From assembly GCA_029891345.1 (NCBI GenBank), contig CM057002.1, forward strand, positions 60,006,777-60,070,776: a stretch of DNA of 64,000 bases. Reading direction: 5' to 3'. The notes below the pieces were generated by a model, which was not told the DNA's origin, ran no database searches, and worked only from the letters and a program-made list of their open reading frames with translations. Source of the DNA: Dryococelus australis (taxonomy: Eukaryota > Arthropoda > Insecta > Phasmatodea > Phasmatidae). Below, in pieces: positions 1 to 11,949 of this stretch; positions within the stretch are counted from its first letter, which is position 1, and each line of letters starts with the position of its first letter. The translations under genes and the position numbers were made by a program.

Positions 1-941
1 ACCTCCCTAACCTGATTTTGATCCGAACGTCTTCCCGTTTTCCGAGTCACTCATCGGGTCTTGCATAATTTCCGATTGCGTCCATCTGTATTTAACAATC
101 ATCTCCTCATATAATTTTTTATTTCAATGTTCCTAATAGGTTTACAGCATTCTCACCCCTATGCGATATAATGCATGTCAAACACTTATTCACACACTTT
201 CTTTTCGTCGTCAAGTGTTGAAGATACTTCACGCTTATTTTACCTTTGATATTCCCTCATGCATGATTTATGCCTCTATGGGGCTCAGAGTTGTGATACG
301 GGAGCAGTCTGATGACGTCATGGCCTTGTGACTTGATAATTTCATCGAATTTTGAATATCTTTGAACCAGTAGCTTGCTCTGCCAATAATAGCAAAGATT
401 GTATTTCTACAAGTCTTTAAAAATTACTGCAACTTTATTTTATTTTAGCCTCTCTTGAATTTTCATTTTTCTACGGATGCGGGTTTATGATGTATTTAAA
501 CGATCTGAAAGCTGGTATTTTCAAGAAAAATATAGTTTTCATATAAATTAAGGAGCACATTTTGTTTTACTCACGTGGAAAATTTTTAGTAATACATGCA
601 TCATAATAATCGCTCGTCTTCTACTTCGATGCGAAATTAACACAGTATTCGGGACGAAATCTTGTCTTCATCTCGGATGCACGATTTTTTAACTTCGACC
701 ACTTACAGTAGGTTCGTTAACACCCGTCTTCTTGTCAGACTGCCTAAAAGAACCCACGCGGTTTGCAGCACATTTCTTCGATATAAACAATTTATTGCCC
801 TACCAGCTTCTAGAAAATGGTGTGCGTCTTGTAGATAACGACATCTCCATGCTGCAATTTCAGGTTACTCCACTGGCAGGCACTTCTTCTAACAGAATTC
901 TAGTTGGTTTACTAATTTCTCGCAAATATTTCCGGTTGCTG
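1..941. other. AT-rich intergenic DNA, no gene recognised
   Basis: I see no coding signal, RNA gene or repeat here. The only open frame of note is about 70 codons and has no recognisable motif. Confidence 0.5.
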
Positions 942-944
942 TAA

Positions 945-1570
945 AGCCCGTCTCACACTGTCAAATGTTTCCATCAAACTGCTTCCAATAAGTTTGGTCA
1001 AATAATGTTTGATAGTTATGACCTCATTGAAACGTCATAAACGCCCCCATTTTTGTATGAGAATGTTGGATGTCTTCAATTTCCATAGAACATTTGAAAA
1101 TTGGACTGGTTCTAAAATTTATTTGATGTTTGACGATTTCAGCCAATCAGAATCGTGCACGACCAAAATGGAAGAAACTTAAAATAAAGAACAATTGCTG
1201 GGAACGAAGTAAGTTATGAAGATAGTTAATTTATGTAGAAGCTGTCTGGTCATGAATGCTATTTTAAGTAAATATTAAACATAATAATATGACGTGGCAT
1301 TAAAATTAATTGTGCAGGAAACATATCTGACATATAAAACTTGAATTTAGCATTGAAGTGAAAATAATTAAAAAAAATTCTTATATTTCTTCCTGTAATG
1401 GACTACAGGGAAAACAAAAGCAATATCTCACTACGAAAATAATTTTAAAATAATATTCAAAATTACTTAATAAAATTTGTTGGAAGGAATAATTTGATGG
1501 CCGTATTTTGTCTTCAAATTTTGTTGTCAAATATAGTTGAAGGTAAAAATTTGACAGTGTGGCAGGGGCT
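945..1570. mobile_element. Harbinger-type MITE (copy 1), TAA target duplication
   Basis: A 626-bp non-coding element. It begins AGCCCGTCTCACACTGTC and ends with the inverse of AGCCCCTGCCACACTGTC. It is flanked by TAA at 942-944 and 1571-1573. Inverted ends plus a 3-bp TAA duplication are typical of PIF/Harbinger elements and their non-autonomous MITEs. The element at 47249-47946 shares these ends and much of the interior, such as the run ending GTTGAAGG just inside the 3' terminus, so the two are one family. No transposase frame is present, so the superfamily is inferred from the ends only. Confidence 0.75.
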
Positions 1571-1573
1571 TAA

Positions 1574-2084
1574 GAAACTCTAATTCTCTTGCAACACAGC
1601 CTTGGGACGATATAAAATCCGTACATTTTTCAACTTCAATTCGTTTCGTTGGCATTATTTTTTTTGCCACTTTGCGTTAAAACTCTCGAATAATTTTCTT
1701 ACTGTTCAGTTCCCCCTCAGTCGAAATATTTGTCATAGTTGATATTAAACCACCTATCGTAGCGCTTGCAGCTACAGTGACATTGTTCTTTAAGAAGTCG
1801 TCGTACCTACATAAGTTAAATCTAAACACGTTAAATGCTGTTAACAGGCTTCTGGAAACCAGCACAGAAAATTAAGTAAAGAGCCATCTTTAATAACAGT
1901 TTGTGGCTACTTTGTGAGCAATTATTTTGACAGGCGCATACATTCGTTTAGCGCTATACCTTACATCGCACTGAAACGTACAAATTTACGGCGTAAGAAA
2001 TAGTTCGACAGTAATGCATCAGATTAGTAAAATATTTGCGCTCAAAGTAAATTAATATCTAGGGTTGCCGTTTCGTAGTATTCC
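1574..2084. other. Intergenic DNA, nothing recognised
   Basis: AT-rich sequence with scattered stops in all frames and no repeat or RNA motif that I can support. Confidence 0.45.
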
Positions 2085-2228
2085 TATATTCGCTTCCAAA
2101 AACATGCAAACATTTGTCTATCTGTTTAGTGTTTGTTTATGTACAACGCCTTCTTAGTCCACGCAGTGTTTCTATTTTTGTGTGCCGGTATATCGTAGGA
2201 CATTTCCGGTGCCTGTCCCTGTGATGGC
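2085..2228. repeat. Dispersed repeat fragment shared with 16568-16690
   Basis: The stretch running from ATATTCGCTTCCA to GTGCCGGTATATCGTAG is clearly similar to 16568-16690, upstream of the H4-like frame, with the same order of blocks and small indels. It is therefore an interspersed repeat of unknown class. The MITE at 2232 sits directly against its end. Confidence 0.6.
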
Positions 2229-2231
2229 CAA

Positions 2232-2982
2232 TAGACTAAAGGTGAGGTAGACTCCTTATTCGTCTTCTGCGCATGTACCCAACATTGACCTACCTCAAAG
2301 GAACACATGTGTCAAAGTCACATTATCAACATTGATGAAAGTATTTGTTTATAGGCCTATCCTAATTTTCAAATGGCAAGCGGTCTTAGAAAATACTTTT
2401 AGCAATTTTTATTTAATCAAACTGCATTACAAATTCGTCAGAGGAAGTATACATTCATCTCAAAGCACTTGTTTACAAATCAGTTTTCTAACCTAAAATC
2501 CTAACCATGCCATTATCGCTAGACGTGTTGGCAGAAAAGCGGTTCAATGTTGAGACACGAAGACTGGTTGTGCCCAGCCAGCGACATCGGTCTACCTCAT
2601 CTTTAGTCTAAGTAATGGTCATCCCGAACCAAGAGTTGACTTCCATACTTCTAATGTCGGTTACGTAGAACCTGTATTATCTTGTTGCATGGATGCCATT
2701 ATCGCTAGACGTGTTGGCAGAAAAGCGGTTCAATGTTGGGACACGAAGACTGGTTGTGCCCAGCCAGCGACATCGGTCTACCTCATCTTTAGTCTAAGTA
2801 ATGGTCATCCCGAACCAAGAGTTGACTTCCGTACTTCTAATGTCGGTTACGTAGAACCTGTATTATCTTGTTGCATGGATGCCATTATCGCTAGACGTGT
2901 TGGCAGAAAAGCGGTTCAATGTTGGGACACGAAGACTGGTTGTGCCCAGCCAGCGACATCGGTCTACCTCATCTTTAGTCTA
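2232..2982. mobile_element. MITE with TAGACTAAAG inverted ends; 3' end triplicated
   Basis: The 5' end TAGACTAAAGGTGAGGTAGA (from 2232) is the inverse of TCTACCTCATCTTTAGTCTA, which occurs at 2591-2610 and again at 2777-2796 and 2963-2982 because the 3' end has been tandemly multiplied. The body from the left end to the first right end (379 bp) aligns along its length with 37972-38365. No protein is encoded. Flanking TGATGGCC and TAATGGTC could be a decayed 8-bp target duplication; the second copy has a perfect one. Confidence 0.7.
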
Positions 2983-3066
2983 AGTAATGGTCATCCCGAA
3001 CCAAGAGTTGACTTCCGTACTTCTAATGTCGGTTACGTAGAACCTGTATTATCTTGTTGCATGGAT
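2507..3066. repeat. 186-bp tandem repeat, three copies
   Basis: ATGCCATTATCGCTAGACG recurs at 2507, 2693 and 2879, an exact 186-bp period. Copies 2 and 3 look identical and copy 1 differs at only a few bases, for example CCATACTT against CCGTACTT. Each unit contains the 3' end of the MITE plus about 80 bp of its outer flank. Because 186 is divisible by three, a 133-codon frame (2689-3090) stays open across the array; I regard that frame as a by-product, not a gene. Confidence 0.92.
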
Positions 3067-4310
3067 CGCAATGAGACTTTAATGGAGTAGAGTGCTCAGA
3101 CTGTAGAAATCCTCTGAACATGCTGAAGGCACATTCTACCATTAAATGACTATTTGAATTCAGTTTATAACATTACCTGAAACTCTTTTTTTTCTTAACT
3201 GTTTATAGATAAGTAATTAAAAATTATTTGCGGATCCAGATTTTGGAACTCAAAACATGTCGCAAACGAGTGAAACTCCCTTCTAATTCAATGAGCTTGA
3301 TATAAGGACGTAGTCTGCAGGTTATCAATGATTCCGGTTATTGGCACTTCTCTCACAAGCAGTTAGATTTAGCCCATTTGTAAAAATCATCAGTAACGAG
3401 AGTTAAAGTTCGTGATATTCAACATACAAATTTCTGATTCCATGCAAAAAAACCTATGTATAACATGTTTAATAAACTAATTCGCTTTCGCGCCTAACCT
3501 CCTGAACTACTGAAATTATTAGCACAGGTTCCACACGTTCGTTGTTCTTAATAGGCTATGTTTGCGGAACTACCATCGTCATAGTCTTTCTGTTAATATG
3601 TGTGCAATATAAGTAGTGGTACGTGTTTTTCGCGATAAGATTTCAAGACCAGTTGTACTCCAAAAACTGTAGTTCATAAGCACTTCCATGGATCGGTGAT
3701 TTTAAATGTCACTTGCCTCAAGTGTCTGCCCACGAAAATTAGACGTTCAGTATTGGAGTACTTAATTCTGATTGGTCCAGTCAAATAAAAACAATGTTTT
3801 CTCGTGTAGACGAGCGGTTATTAAACCAAAGGAAGTAGTGATTGTAGACATAGGATATTGAAGTATAGCATGAGCATAAATATTCTCGCGAAGACCCTAA
3901 ATATGAGTCAAACCTAACTATCATATTCAGCAATATTTTTTAACCAGAAACTCTTTGGCGTTTGTTTATGAGTGTTACAATTATTTTCAATCAAACTATA
4001 ATGTCTCCACTTAATATTCCTGATACATTTTGTTAGGTCAAAAATTCGCCATATTGGAAGAGAAGACTATTCTGTCGTCCATCCTGAGGAGGTTCAAAAT
4101 AAGATCCTTGGAGCGAAGAGAAGATGTCAACCCTATACCAGCGATTGTTCTTAGGCCTGAACATGGTATAAAAGTTGCTCTGACTTCAAGAACGTAAAAT
4201 AATTTATGTAAATACAATTTATGTAATTATATATACCAGTTGAATTTTAAGTATTTCTCTAATAAATAAAATAATGTTAATGTCTGTTTTATCATTGACA
4301 AATTTCCTGT
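3067..4310. other. Intergenic DNA, no gene recognised
   Basis: No frame with recognisable motifs. A short stretch near 4040-4190 reads as a possible decayed coding fragment, but it is too short to name. Confidence 0.4.
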
Positions 4311-4312
4311 TA

Positions 4313-4733
4313 TAGGCTGTGACGGTAAAATAAGCACTTTAGAAAGTCTTGCTTAAGATCTACTTGTGTGCACGTTGTGTATTCTTCCACTTTATCGAAA
4401 ATTAACATTACCAAGGGCTTCATCACTTTATTCATGGGTTGGTCAAGCGAAACTGTGGAATTATTATAAAAATAAATATTTTACAAATATGCTAGTTTTT
4501 ATATATCGATGCATTTAAAAAACCATAAAATGAAATAAATAATTTAACTTCTCACAAATGGTTACCTAATATTTTTTATTCGACGTTAATATATCGAACT
4601 ATTTTCCACCCACTGCTACCAACTTTACTGGGCGTATTGTCACTCAGTGTCCCATTTAAATGTATGCAGGCAGGGGCAGTGACGTTTTTACAAGGTTGAT
4701 TTCAAAAGTGCTTACTTTATCGTGAATAGTCTT
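4313..4733 (+). mobile_element. TA-flanked MITE family 'GGCTGTTCACG', copy A
   Basis: A 421-bp element bounded by TA at 4311-4312 and 4734-4735. Its ends are inverted versions of the family terminus, near WAGGCTGTTCACGATAAAGT, somewhat diverged on the left. The interior carries the family blocks AGATCTACTTG, the inverse of GTTACCAACTTTACTGG and CAGGGGCAGTGAC. A TA duplication and short inverted ends without a transposase fit a Tc1/mariner-type MITE, although other TA-targeting groups are possible. The plus orientation is arbitrary. Confidence 0.8.
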
Positions 4734-4735
4734 TA

Positions 4736-7700
4736 CTAAAACCAATTAAGTTTTTAGAACATATTGAAGGGCAATATAGAAATAAACATCTAACATTATT
4801 TCTTTCTGATAAGTCATAAAAGAAACAAGAGCGACTGTCCCGTGAATCATTATATTACTTAACTAACACCAATGCTACTGAGATTAAGAAAGCATGAAGC
4901 TGTGTATAGAATCTCTACGGAAATGAACCACTGTAATTTTTCCGCGCAAACTAACGTTAAATTAGGTCCATTAAAAGATTTGGTGGTTGTCTCACCTGTA
5001 AACATTAGTTATAAATTATCGGTCATAGCATACTCCAAGGAAGCATTTAAACATCCTACCGCAGCGATTATTCAATAAACTCATCAACTTGGAGTCGTTA
5101 GATGGTACGAGATCAGGGTGTAACATCCTCCTTCCTTTCTCCCATCTTGGATCTCAATGACTCTCCTGTCGTTACTAACTTGGCCTTACTAAAACACGAA
5201 GTAATCACCGTAGAAGGAGGATTGCTACAGAGGACGTAACTATCGGTGGTCAGACTAATAAGGGAGAGTACTGGTTCAAATAACACATTTATAATAACAA
5301 CAATTAAGCTTGAATCACTGCAATACAACTCGACAAGGAACACATATTAAACAGCTTTATGTAATTGTTATACTCTTGACAGCACAAACATTAGAACAAT
5401 ATCTAACGGTAGATAGACTATAACCCTTACATTGCCAGCTTTATTACGGTAAGGGGGTCAGAAACAGGGACTCGCGAACTCAACGTTACGTTCTACTGCA
5501 ACGTGGGTTATGCCCACCGCTTAACACACTGCAGCAAGGGCCTAGAGCTCCTCTAGGCTTGGTTTGGTATGTTTCCTTCTGCTTCGTGTCGCCTCCGACA
5601 CCCCTTATACACTCTGACCCTGTTCTTGCATTTTGTATGTAGCCATCCGGTGTAACAGGGGGGTGGGCCTTGGATTGCGCTTAAATATTCTGGCGAACTG
5701 GAGCACGTTTTACAAACATTTCGCTCTGTCACAAGCTATAGTATGTCAAACCTTAGGTGGTATGTGTACGGCGTCTGGTTGCCGTTGCAAGGTTGACGTG
5801 TGTCTGCAAGAGTCCCCAATAGCGCTAGCCAACTGTAGGAGTTTGGTTGCGGATATACGTAATCATATACACGCTGATACTTCGTAGGAGCTCCTCCAGC
5901 CATTGAGTATACGGGGTATATTTACAGTGCCACCTCATTATTGTAGCCGAGCTAACTTAGACACACAAAGACCCGATTTCTTAAACTTTGATCCCTTTTA
6001 ATAAAGGTCCTTAACTCGTAAGATATCTCCATATCCTGAAAAGTCGACACACGCTACGCCGTTCATTTCCAGGTCTCGTGACTCTATCGTGACGACTGAA
6101 AACAATATAGCGCAATAATATTGTAATATAATTATCGTATAGATACTACTAACGCTAAAAGCAACATAGAATGAATAAACATTCGCACATGCCGCGTGAC
6201 GGCCACCATACAGAATAACGGTGGCAATTTAAATTTGTATTTTATTCGTTTCATTGACGCGGATATTGAAAAATCACTCAGGAAAAATTAAAAGCGCAAT
6301 AGAAAGTTTCTAGTTTAAGTTACATTAATTTTCTCTCGGCCTGCAAGACTAACTTATTTGTGAAGTAATCAAAATTGCAAAATGAAAAATATTTTACATT
6401 TTATTTTATATATCTTAAAAATAATACTTCCGTCAGTATGGTGTCGGTTTTTAAAGAAGTTGTAAAACCAGTGATTAGCGGACACTCCTCAGGATGTTCA
6501 CTGATATAACTAATACGAAAATTATACAAACAAATTCAGAATATTTTAAATTAAATATATGGAACGAATGTTTACTAGAATTAACAAAAATAGTACTAAA
6601 TTGATCATGGACTTATTTCCTAGCTACAAATAATTTGCGTGGTACTGAACTCGCGAAAGTAAGTGCTAGTTGTTTGGTTGCTACATACTTTCCCATCTAG
6701 TATGATGGTTTCCTCATGCTATCAGGCTTCTGAGTCTGTCAGGGTAGCAGAATGTCACATGAGTACTTAGAAAAATATAGAAAAGTAACTCTTATAGGTA
6801 TTTATTGCAGGCTATGTAATTTGTACACATTTATAATGGCCTAATGAATACTTTTACTTTAATGTATTAGTAAACACCCTTTTTGAAATCTTTCTGCCTT
6901 TTTAAATATATACAAGGTGTACTATGGGACGATATCGACGTTGTTGGATGCAGCATCAACACCATCTTTGGCATACTAACTACGTATCCAGCTATGACGC
7001 TGGCATCGTATATGAATCAGGGGAATGGAAAGTCGTATGGCGAATATAAGTGATTTATAAGGGGCGAGTGAATAAAATCAGTTTGATATGAAATGAGGAC
7101 TGTAAAATGTGTTGCAAATGTGGATTATATATAATTTTTTGGCGAGTAATTTCGAGAGCAGTATTAAAATGAAAATATGAGGATTTTATTTAACATACAC
7201 ATGAACAATACGCAGATTATGGACTTGAGAGTTACTGCCATAACGACGTCACTCTAGTGGACATTGGGCGAAAAGTAAGCGTAGGTACTGGGGTTCAAAG
7301 AAGACAGTAAATCTTGTTAACCTCGACTGCATTTTTGCGAATGATCACGAAACACCAGAAAAGAAATAAAAAACTTTACACTTTTTTTGCCATTATATTG
7401 AAATTACTCCTCGATAATAATAATAATAATAATACAAATTATTATAGTGGTTGAAGTCTGAATGGATTTAAAAAAATGTGCATTGGAAGTGATAATACAG
7501 TTGTTTATATTTTACTGATAACCTATACATTGTTGCGACATTCGATAAGCTTCATACAAAACTGTGATATATGAAACGATCTATTATAATAAGTTTAGGT
7601 TTCAATAATTTTGAAATTTGCACATACCCTTGTTCTATACTACCATTCAGACAGCACATAATCCTACGCATTAAATAGCTGCTCTCATAACAATTTCCTT

Positions 7701-8187
7701 AAGGTCGAAGTACTGCATACAAGCATGCACACGGACTACACATATAGTTGTTTCGAATAATCAGAGACATTATTTCAATAATAAATTTTGAAGATCGTTC
7801 AAAGTATGACGATATTTGGAGAATGTTTGATGTCTTCAGAACAAGAAAGATGATAAAAAAAACTATAAAAGTAATGTCAAACATTTAACGTAACGAGACT
7901 GAACAGACTGTAAACTAAATACATGAGGGACTGAGTAATTTATTGTTGTTATCTAGTGTGCAGATTAGAAGCCTGGAAACTACCATCGTTAACTACGGCC
8001 GACTTGGATTTTGGTGGTTCAGTTTCACGGGGGAGCAAATCATTGCCGAAACATTTTATTGTTTTACAAAGAGCCATTATCCCGTAAAAATGGCTGCGGA
8101 TTTGACTGCCAGTTTGGGTGGTAGGGACGAATGGAGTTTGTAGCATTACGTATTGATTGGCTGTCGGAACCACAAGGTACGTGACTG
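4736..8187. other. Intergenic DNA, no gene recognised
   Basis: About 3.4 kb without a supportable gene. Small open frames (68-96 codons) overlap on opposite strands and show no known motif. It includes a short AAT microsatellite near 7412-7432 and a somewhat GC-richer block at about 5450-5910 that could be an old unrecognised repeat. Confidence 0.4.
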
Positions 8188-8922
8188 CACTGAGAAAAAG
8201 GTTTTGTTGAATCAAACACGATTTGTTTGGTGCATCCAAATTATTTGTTTGTATAGGGGCAATTAAATTATGTGTTCCTGAAACCAGATTATTTTGTTGT
8301 TCTCATTTGGTTGCCCCAAACTGTAAGATTTGTTTGGATACACGTATATATAACAGTTTGGACAGATATAAAAAAAATGTACAAGTTAGATCGAGTGTTG
8401 AACCTAGATTACCCGCGTCCGACAGCTACGCCTAAGTAATCTCAGATAATGTGACGACTGATAACGAGGAAAATCTTTAAAGTAGATATACTGCAAATAA
8501 TGGTAAACGTGTGCAAACAAATATTTAAAGTTTTAGAGCTTTGCTTGTCAATTTCTCGTTTCATTGTTTTATTAATGTGATACGATTGATAAGCATCAAT
8601 AGATGCACTAACAAACACGGTTACTTACCTAATTGTCACAAAAATACAAACAAACTCTCGAGCTGTATTTTCAAACTAAGGCAGTCACATGAGTGGCCAA
8701 ACAAATACATACAGTTTATTCAACAAAATATTTGTTGACGGTCTAATTTTTTTTTGGCCCAACACATTAATTTTGTTTATTCAAACATATATTACGTTAG
8801 AAGAATAAAAGTAATTTTGTTGCTTTTAAAATATTGTTTGCTGAACAATATATTTGGTTAGGGCAACTAAATATATATTTGGCCCTATACAAACAAATAT
8901 TTTATTCGATTTTCTCTCAGTG
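8188..8922. mobile_element. Putative MITE with CACTGAGAAAA ends
   Basis: CACTGAGAAAAA at 8188 is matched in inverse by TTTTCTCTCAGTG ending at 8922. TG occurs just outside both ends and may be a 2-bp duplication. The interior is rich in TTTGTTTG and CAAACAAAT motifs on both strands and encodes nothing obvious. CACTG-type termini occur in the CMC (CACTA/Chapaev) group, but the superfamily is only a suggestion here. Confidence 0.5.
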
Positions 8923-9001
8923 TGTGGGTTGCACGCTCGCTTCAGTGTTTAGGTCACAATGAAACGTGCATTCTGTATGGAAGTACCTCGTGCAGGCGAA
9001 C

Positions 9002-10033
9002 ATACCAATCTTTGTGACGAGTGGACTCCACAAGGTATCTAGTGGCACGCGCCATGATGGTAATCGTCTTAGTTGTTCTGTTGTAGGCGTACGTCGTGCA
9101 ATGTTTGCTCGGGAGACTGGCCTCAGTTCCATACCAATCTTTGTGACGAGTGGACTCCACAAGGTATCTAGTGGCACGCGCCATGATGGTAGTCGTCTTA
9201 GTTGTTCTGTTGTAGGCGTACGTCGTGCAGTGTTTGCTCGGGAGACTGGCCTCAGTTCCATACCAATCTTTGTGACGAGTGGACTCCACAAGGTATCTAG
9301 TGGCACGCGCCATGATGGTAGTCGTCTTAGTTGTTCTGTTGTAGGCGTACGTCGTGCAGTGTTTGCTCGGGAGACTGGCCTCAGTTCCATACCAATCTTT
9401 GTGACGAGTGGACTCCACAAGGTATCTAGTGGCACGCGCCATGATGTTAGTCGTCTTAGTTGTTCTGGTGTAGGCATACATCGTGCAGTGTTTGCTCGGG
9501 AGACTGGCCTCAGTTCCATACCAATCTTTGTGACGAGTGGACTCCACAAGGTATCTAGTGGCACGCGCCATGATGGTAGTCGTCTTAGTTGTTCTGTTGT
9601 AGGCGTACGTCGTGCAGTGTTTGCTCGGGAGACTGGCCTCAGTTCCATACCAATCTTTGTGACGAGTGGACTCCACAAGGTATCTAGTGGCACGCGCCAT
9701 GATGGTAGTCGTCTTAGTTGTTCTGTTGTAGGCGTACGTCGTGCAGTGTTTGCTCGGGAGACTGGCCTCAGTTCCATACCAACCTTTGTGACGAGTGGAC
9801 TCCACAAGGTATCTAGTGGCATGCGCCATGATGGTAGTCGTCTTAGTTGTTCTGTTGTAGGCGTACGTCGTGCAGTGTTTGCTCGGGAGACTGGCCTCAG
9901 TTCCATACCAATCTTTGTGACGAGTGGACTCCACAAGGTATCTAGTGGCATGCGCCATGATGGTAGTCGTCTTAGTTGTTCTGTTGTAGGCGTACATCGT
10001 GCAGTGTTTTCTCGGGAGACTGGCCTCAGTTCC
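9002..10033. repeat. 129-bp minisatellite, eight copies
   Basis: ATACCAATCTTTGTGACGAG recurs every 129 bp from 9002, giving exactly eight units (1032 bp), and the array breaks off after CCATACC at about 10034. Units differ at only a few bases each; unit 4 and unit 8 carry the most changes. A period of 43 codons keeps three different frames open: two on the minus strand (8917-10062 and 8954-9997) and one on the plus strand (8966-10129). Three overlapping open frames argue that openness follows from repetition and not from selection for one protein. I do not recognise the translated unit. Confidence 0.93.
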
Positions 10034-10751
10034 ATACCAAGTATGTCACAGAGAGGAAACAAAAGTTTATATATGCCTGACTTTCTCGAAATGCAGTTGA
10101 AACAACTTGTACACTGTTTACTGCAATAATAGTCCGAGGGTTACTAGATAATAAACTATTCTTTCATAAGTGTCTCCTTAGATCAAAAATGATGTCACAA
10201 CTAAAACAACGGGATATAATTTTTTGATTTTTTAATAACATGATTCTTCTGTTTTACTTTATTCGTAGCATATTATATCTATAATAAAATTGCTATGTTA
10301 GGTTATATGTTAGAGCATTGCAAAAAAAATTAGTTAACTATTTATATACAAAAATTTAAGACAACATTCTAATTAAACTAATAACAGCTCCTTAAAATCC
10401 GTGCATAATTGTCTGTCAAATGAAACATTAGAAATTTTAACAAGGTTACAGTAAATGCTTTCTTGAGATGAAAGAGAGTCAAACACATAGCACTAAGTTT
10501 GAAGAATCAAGAGTAAGGTAATGAGTCATTCGAGACGCGAATTCACTTATAATATTAAGGAGTAGCACAATCATTCGGAGAACTGAATAAGACACGACAG
10601 ATATACCCCTGCCAATGAAGCAAGATTGTTCAAACTCACGCCCTCCCGAATATGAGTGTTACCAGGTGACGTATGAGCCAAAAACCTGTGGAACTGGGTA
10701 GTCAAGCGTGTTGAGAGTTACCTACTCTATGCTTGCCTGTAAGACGCCAGC
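10034..10751. other. Intergenic DNA, nothing recognised
   Basis: AT-rich sequence between the minisatellite and the next MITE, with no coding or RNA signal that I can support. Confidence 0.45.
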
Positions 10752-10753
10752 TA

Positions 10754-10991
10754 TAGGCTATTTACGGTAAAGTGAGCACTTTTGGGGCCCTAGTTTCCTT
10801 TTCCATCCAGCCATTTTTATATCGTTTAGCCAACTTTTTAAATAAATATTGCCTTGTAAGTAGTAAACACAGTGTGCATTATCAATCGCACTCGAAAGTT
10901 AAAACGTCCATGGCTAAAATAAAATATATTTATCGACTTAATTCCAAATGAGACGGCTTTAAAAAGTGCACACTTCACTGTGAACAACCTG
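10754..10991. mobile_element. Short relative of the GGCTGTTCACG MITE family
   Basis: A 238-bp element between TA dinucleotides (10752-10753 and 10992-10993). Its ends are TAGGCTATTTACGGTAAAGT and the inverse of CAGGTTGTTCACAGTGAAGT, so it shares the family termini. Its interior does not match the other copies. It may be a separate subfamily mobilised by the same transposase. Confidence 0.6.
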
Positions 10992-11140
10992 TAGTGGCAT
11001 GGCATGTGAGACGTCACGTCACAGGGGTGTGTAAATACTCTGACATGCCTAAAGTCGTGTTATGGCTCTATGCAGGTCCGAAAAGGCAATAGTCGGTGGC
11101 GCCACCATGTTGTTTCGTCTTGGAAGTATCCAGACCTCTA

Positions 11141-11547
11141 TAGGCTATTCGCGATTAAATGAGCAATTTGGAAAGCCCTGCTAAAGATCTACTTGTATGC
11201 ACGTTGTGTATTCCTCCGCCTCATTAAAATTAACATTGCCTTGGGCGTCATCACTTTATTCACGCGTCGGTCAAGTGAAACTGTTAAATTTTTAGAAAAG
11301 TAAATATTTTATACTTCAATGCATTTAAAAAAAAACTCAAAGCTGAAGAAATAATTGAAGTTAACAGAAATAATTACCTGGCACTTTTTATTCGACGTTA
11401 AGATACGGAACTACTTTCCCATTCATCGTTACCAACTTTACTGGGCGCATGTCACTCAAGTCGCCCGTTAACAATAGATGCAGGTAGGAGCAGTGACTTT
11501 ATTGTAAGGTTGATTTTGAAAGTGCTCACTTTATAGTGAACAGCCTT
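11141..11547 (+). mobile_element. TA-flanked MITE family 'GGCTGTTCACG', copy B
   Basis: A 407-bp element flanked by TA (11139-11140 and 11548-11549), with terminus TAGGCTATTCGCGATTAAAT and the matching inverted end TTATAGTGAACAGCCTT. The interior is collinear with copy A, including the blocks ATCTACTTGTATGCACG and TCACTTTATTCACGCG. Confidence 0.82.
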
Positions 11548-11689
11548 TATCAGCTGTGCTCTGACATCAGATGAGCGGGCGCGTGTTGCTCATGGCATTG
11601 CATTGCTGTCCTTCATGGACCTCACTCAAGCCCTTTCTCCACAACGTTGGATATTCCAGCACAGTAGTGCAACAGGTTACCGGCCCAAC

Positions 11690-11915
11690 TTGTCCAGAAT
11701 TCTTTGGAAGAGTATTCTGGTGGGTTTTAACCTTGGCCGTGGCCACCCCTCCAGCCCGATAAGAACCGCATTTGGAGGACGTGGTGGGGAAGAGTATTCC
11801 CACCAATGTTGCTGCACCTATAAATATCAGGGAGCTGTGGGTAGCTATCCAGAAGGTATGGGTCAATATCTCTTCATAGACGTTCCGATGTCATGAGGAG
11901 TTGCTGCACCTCACC
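11690..11915 (+). pseudogene. Tc1-like transposase C-terminal fragment
   Basis: Plus-strand translation gives proline-rich PWPPLQPDKNRI at about 11733-11768, then, after a small frameshift, LEDVVGKSIPTNVAAPINIR and LWVAIQKVWVNIS up to about 11875. In Tc1-type transposases the order is a PP.SPDLNPIEH-type motif carrying the third catalytic acid, then a region with NIRELW and NIS-like blocks, so the order and spacing fit. At least one frameshift and two in-frame stops show that it is dead. The N-terminal DNA-binding region and the first two catalytic acids are not recognisable. The fragment abuts MITE copy B. Terminal repeats were not found. Confidence 0.55.
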
Positions 11916-11949
11916 GGGCTAAAGGAGAGCCTATCAGGTATTATATAAC

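Noticed and set aside
2689..3090. 133-codon open frame across the 186-bp repeats
   Set aside because: The period is divisible by three, so openness is automatic; no recognisable protein motif.
11567..11896. Overlapping frames of 97-99 codons on both strands
   Set aside because: They are shadows of the frameshifted Tc1-like transposase fragment, whose motifs lie in another frame.
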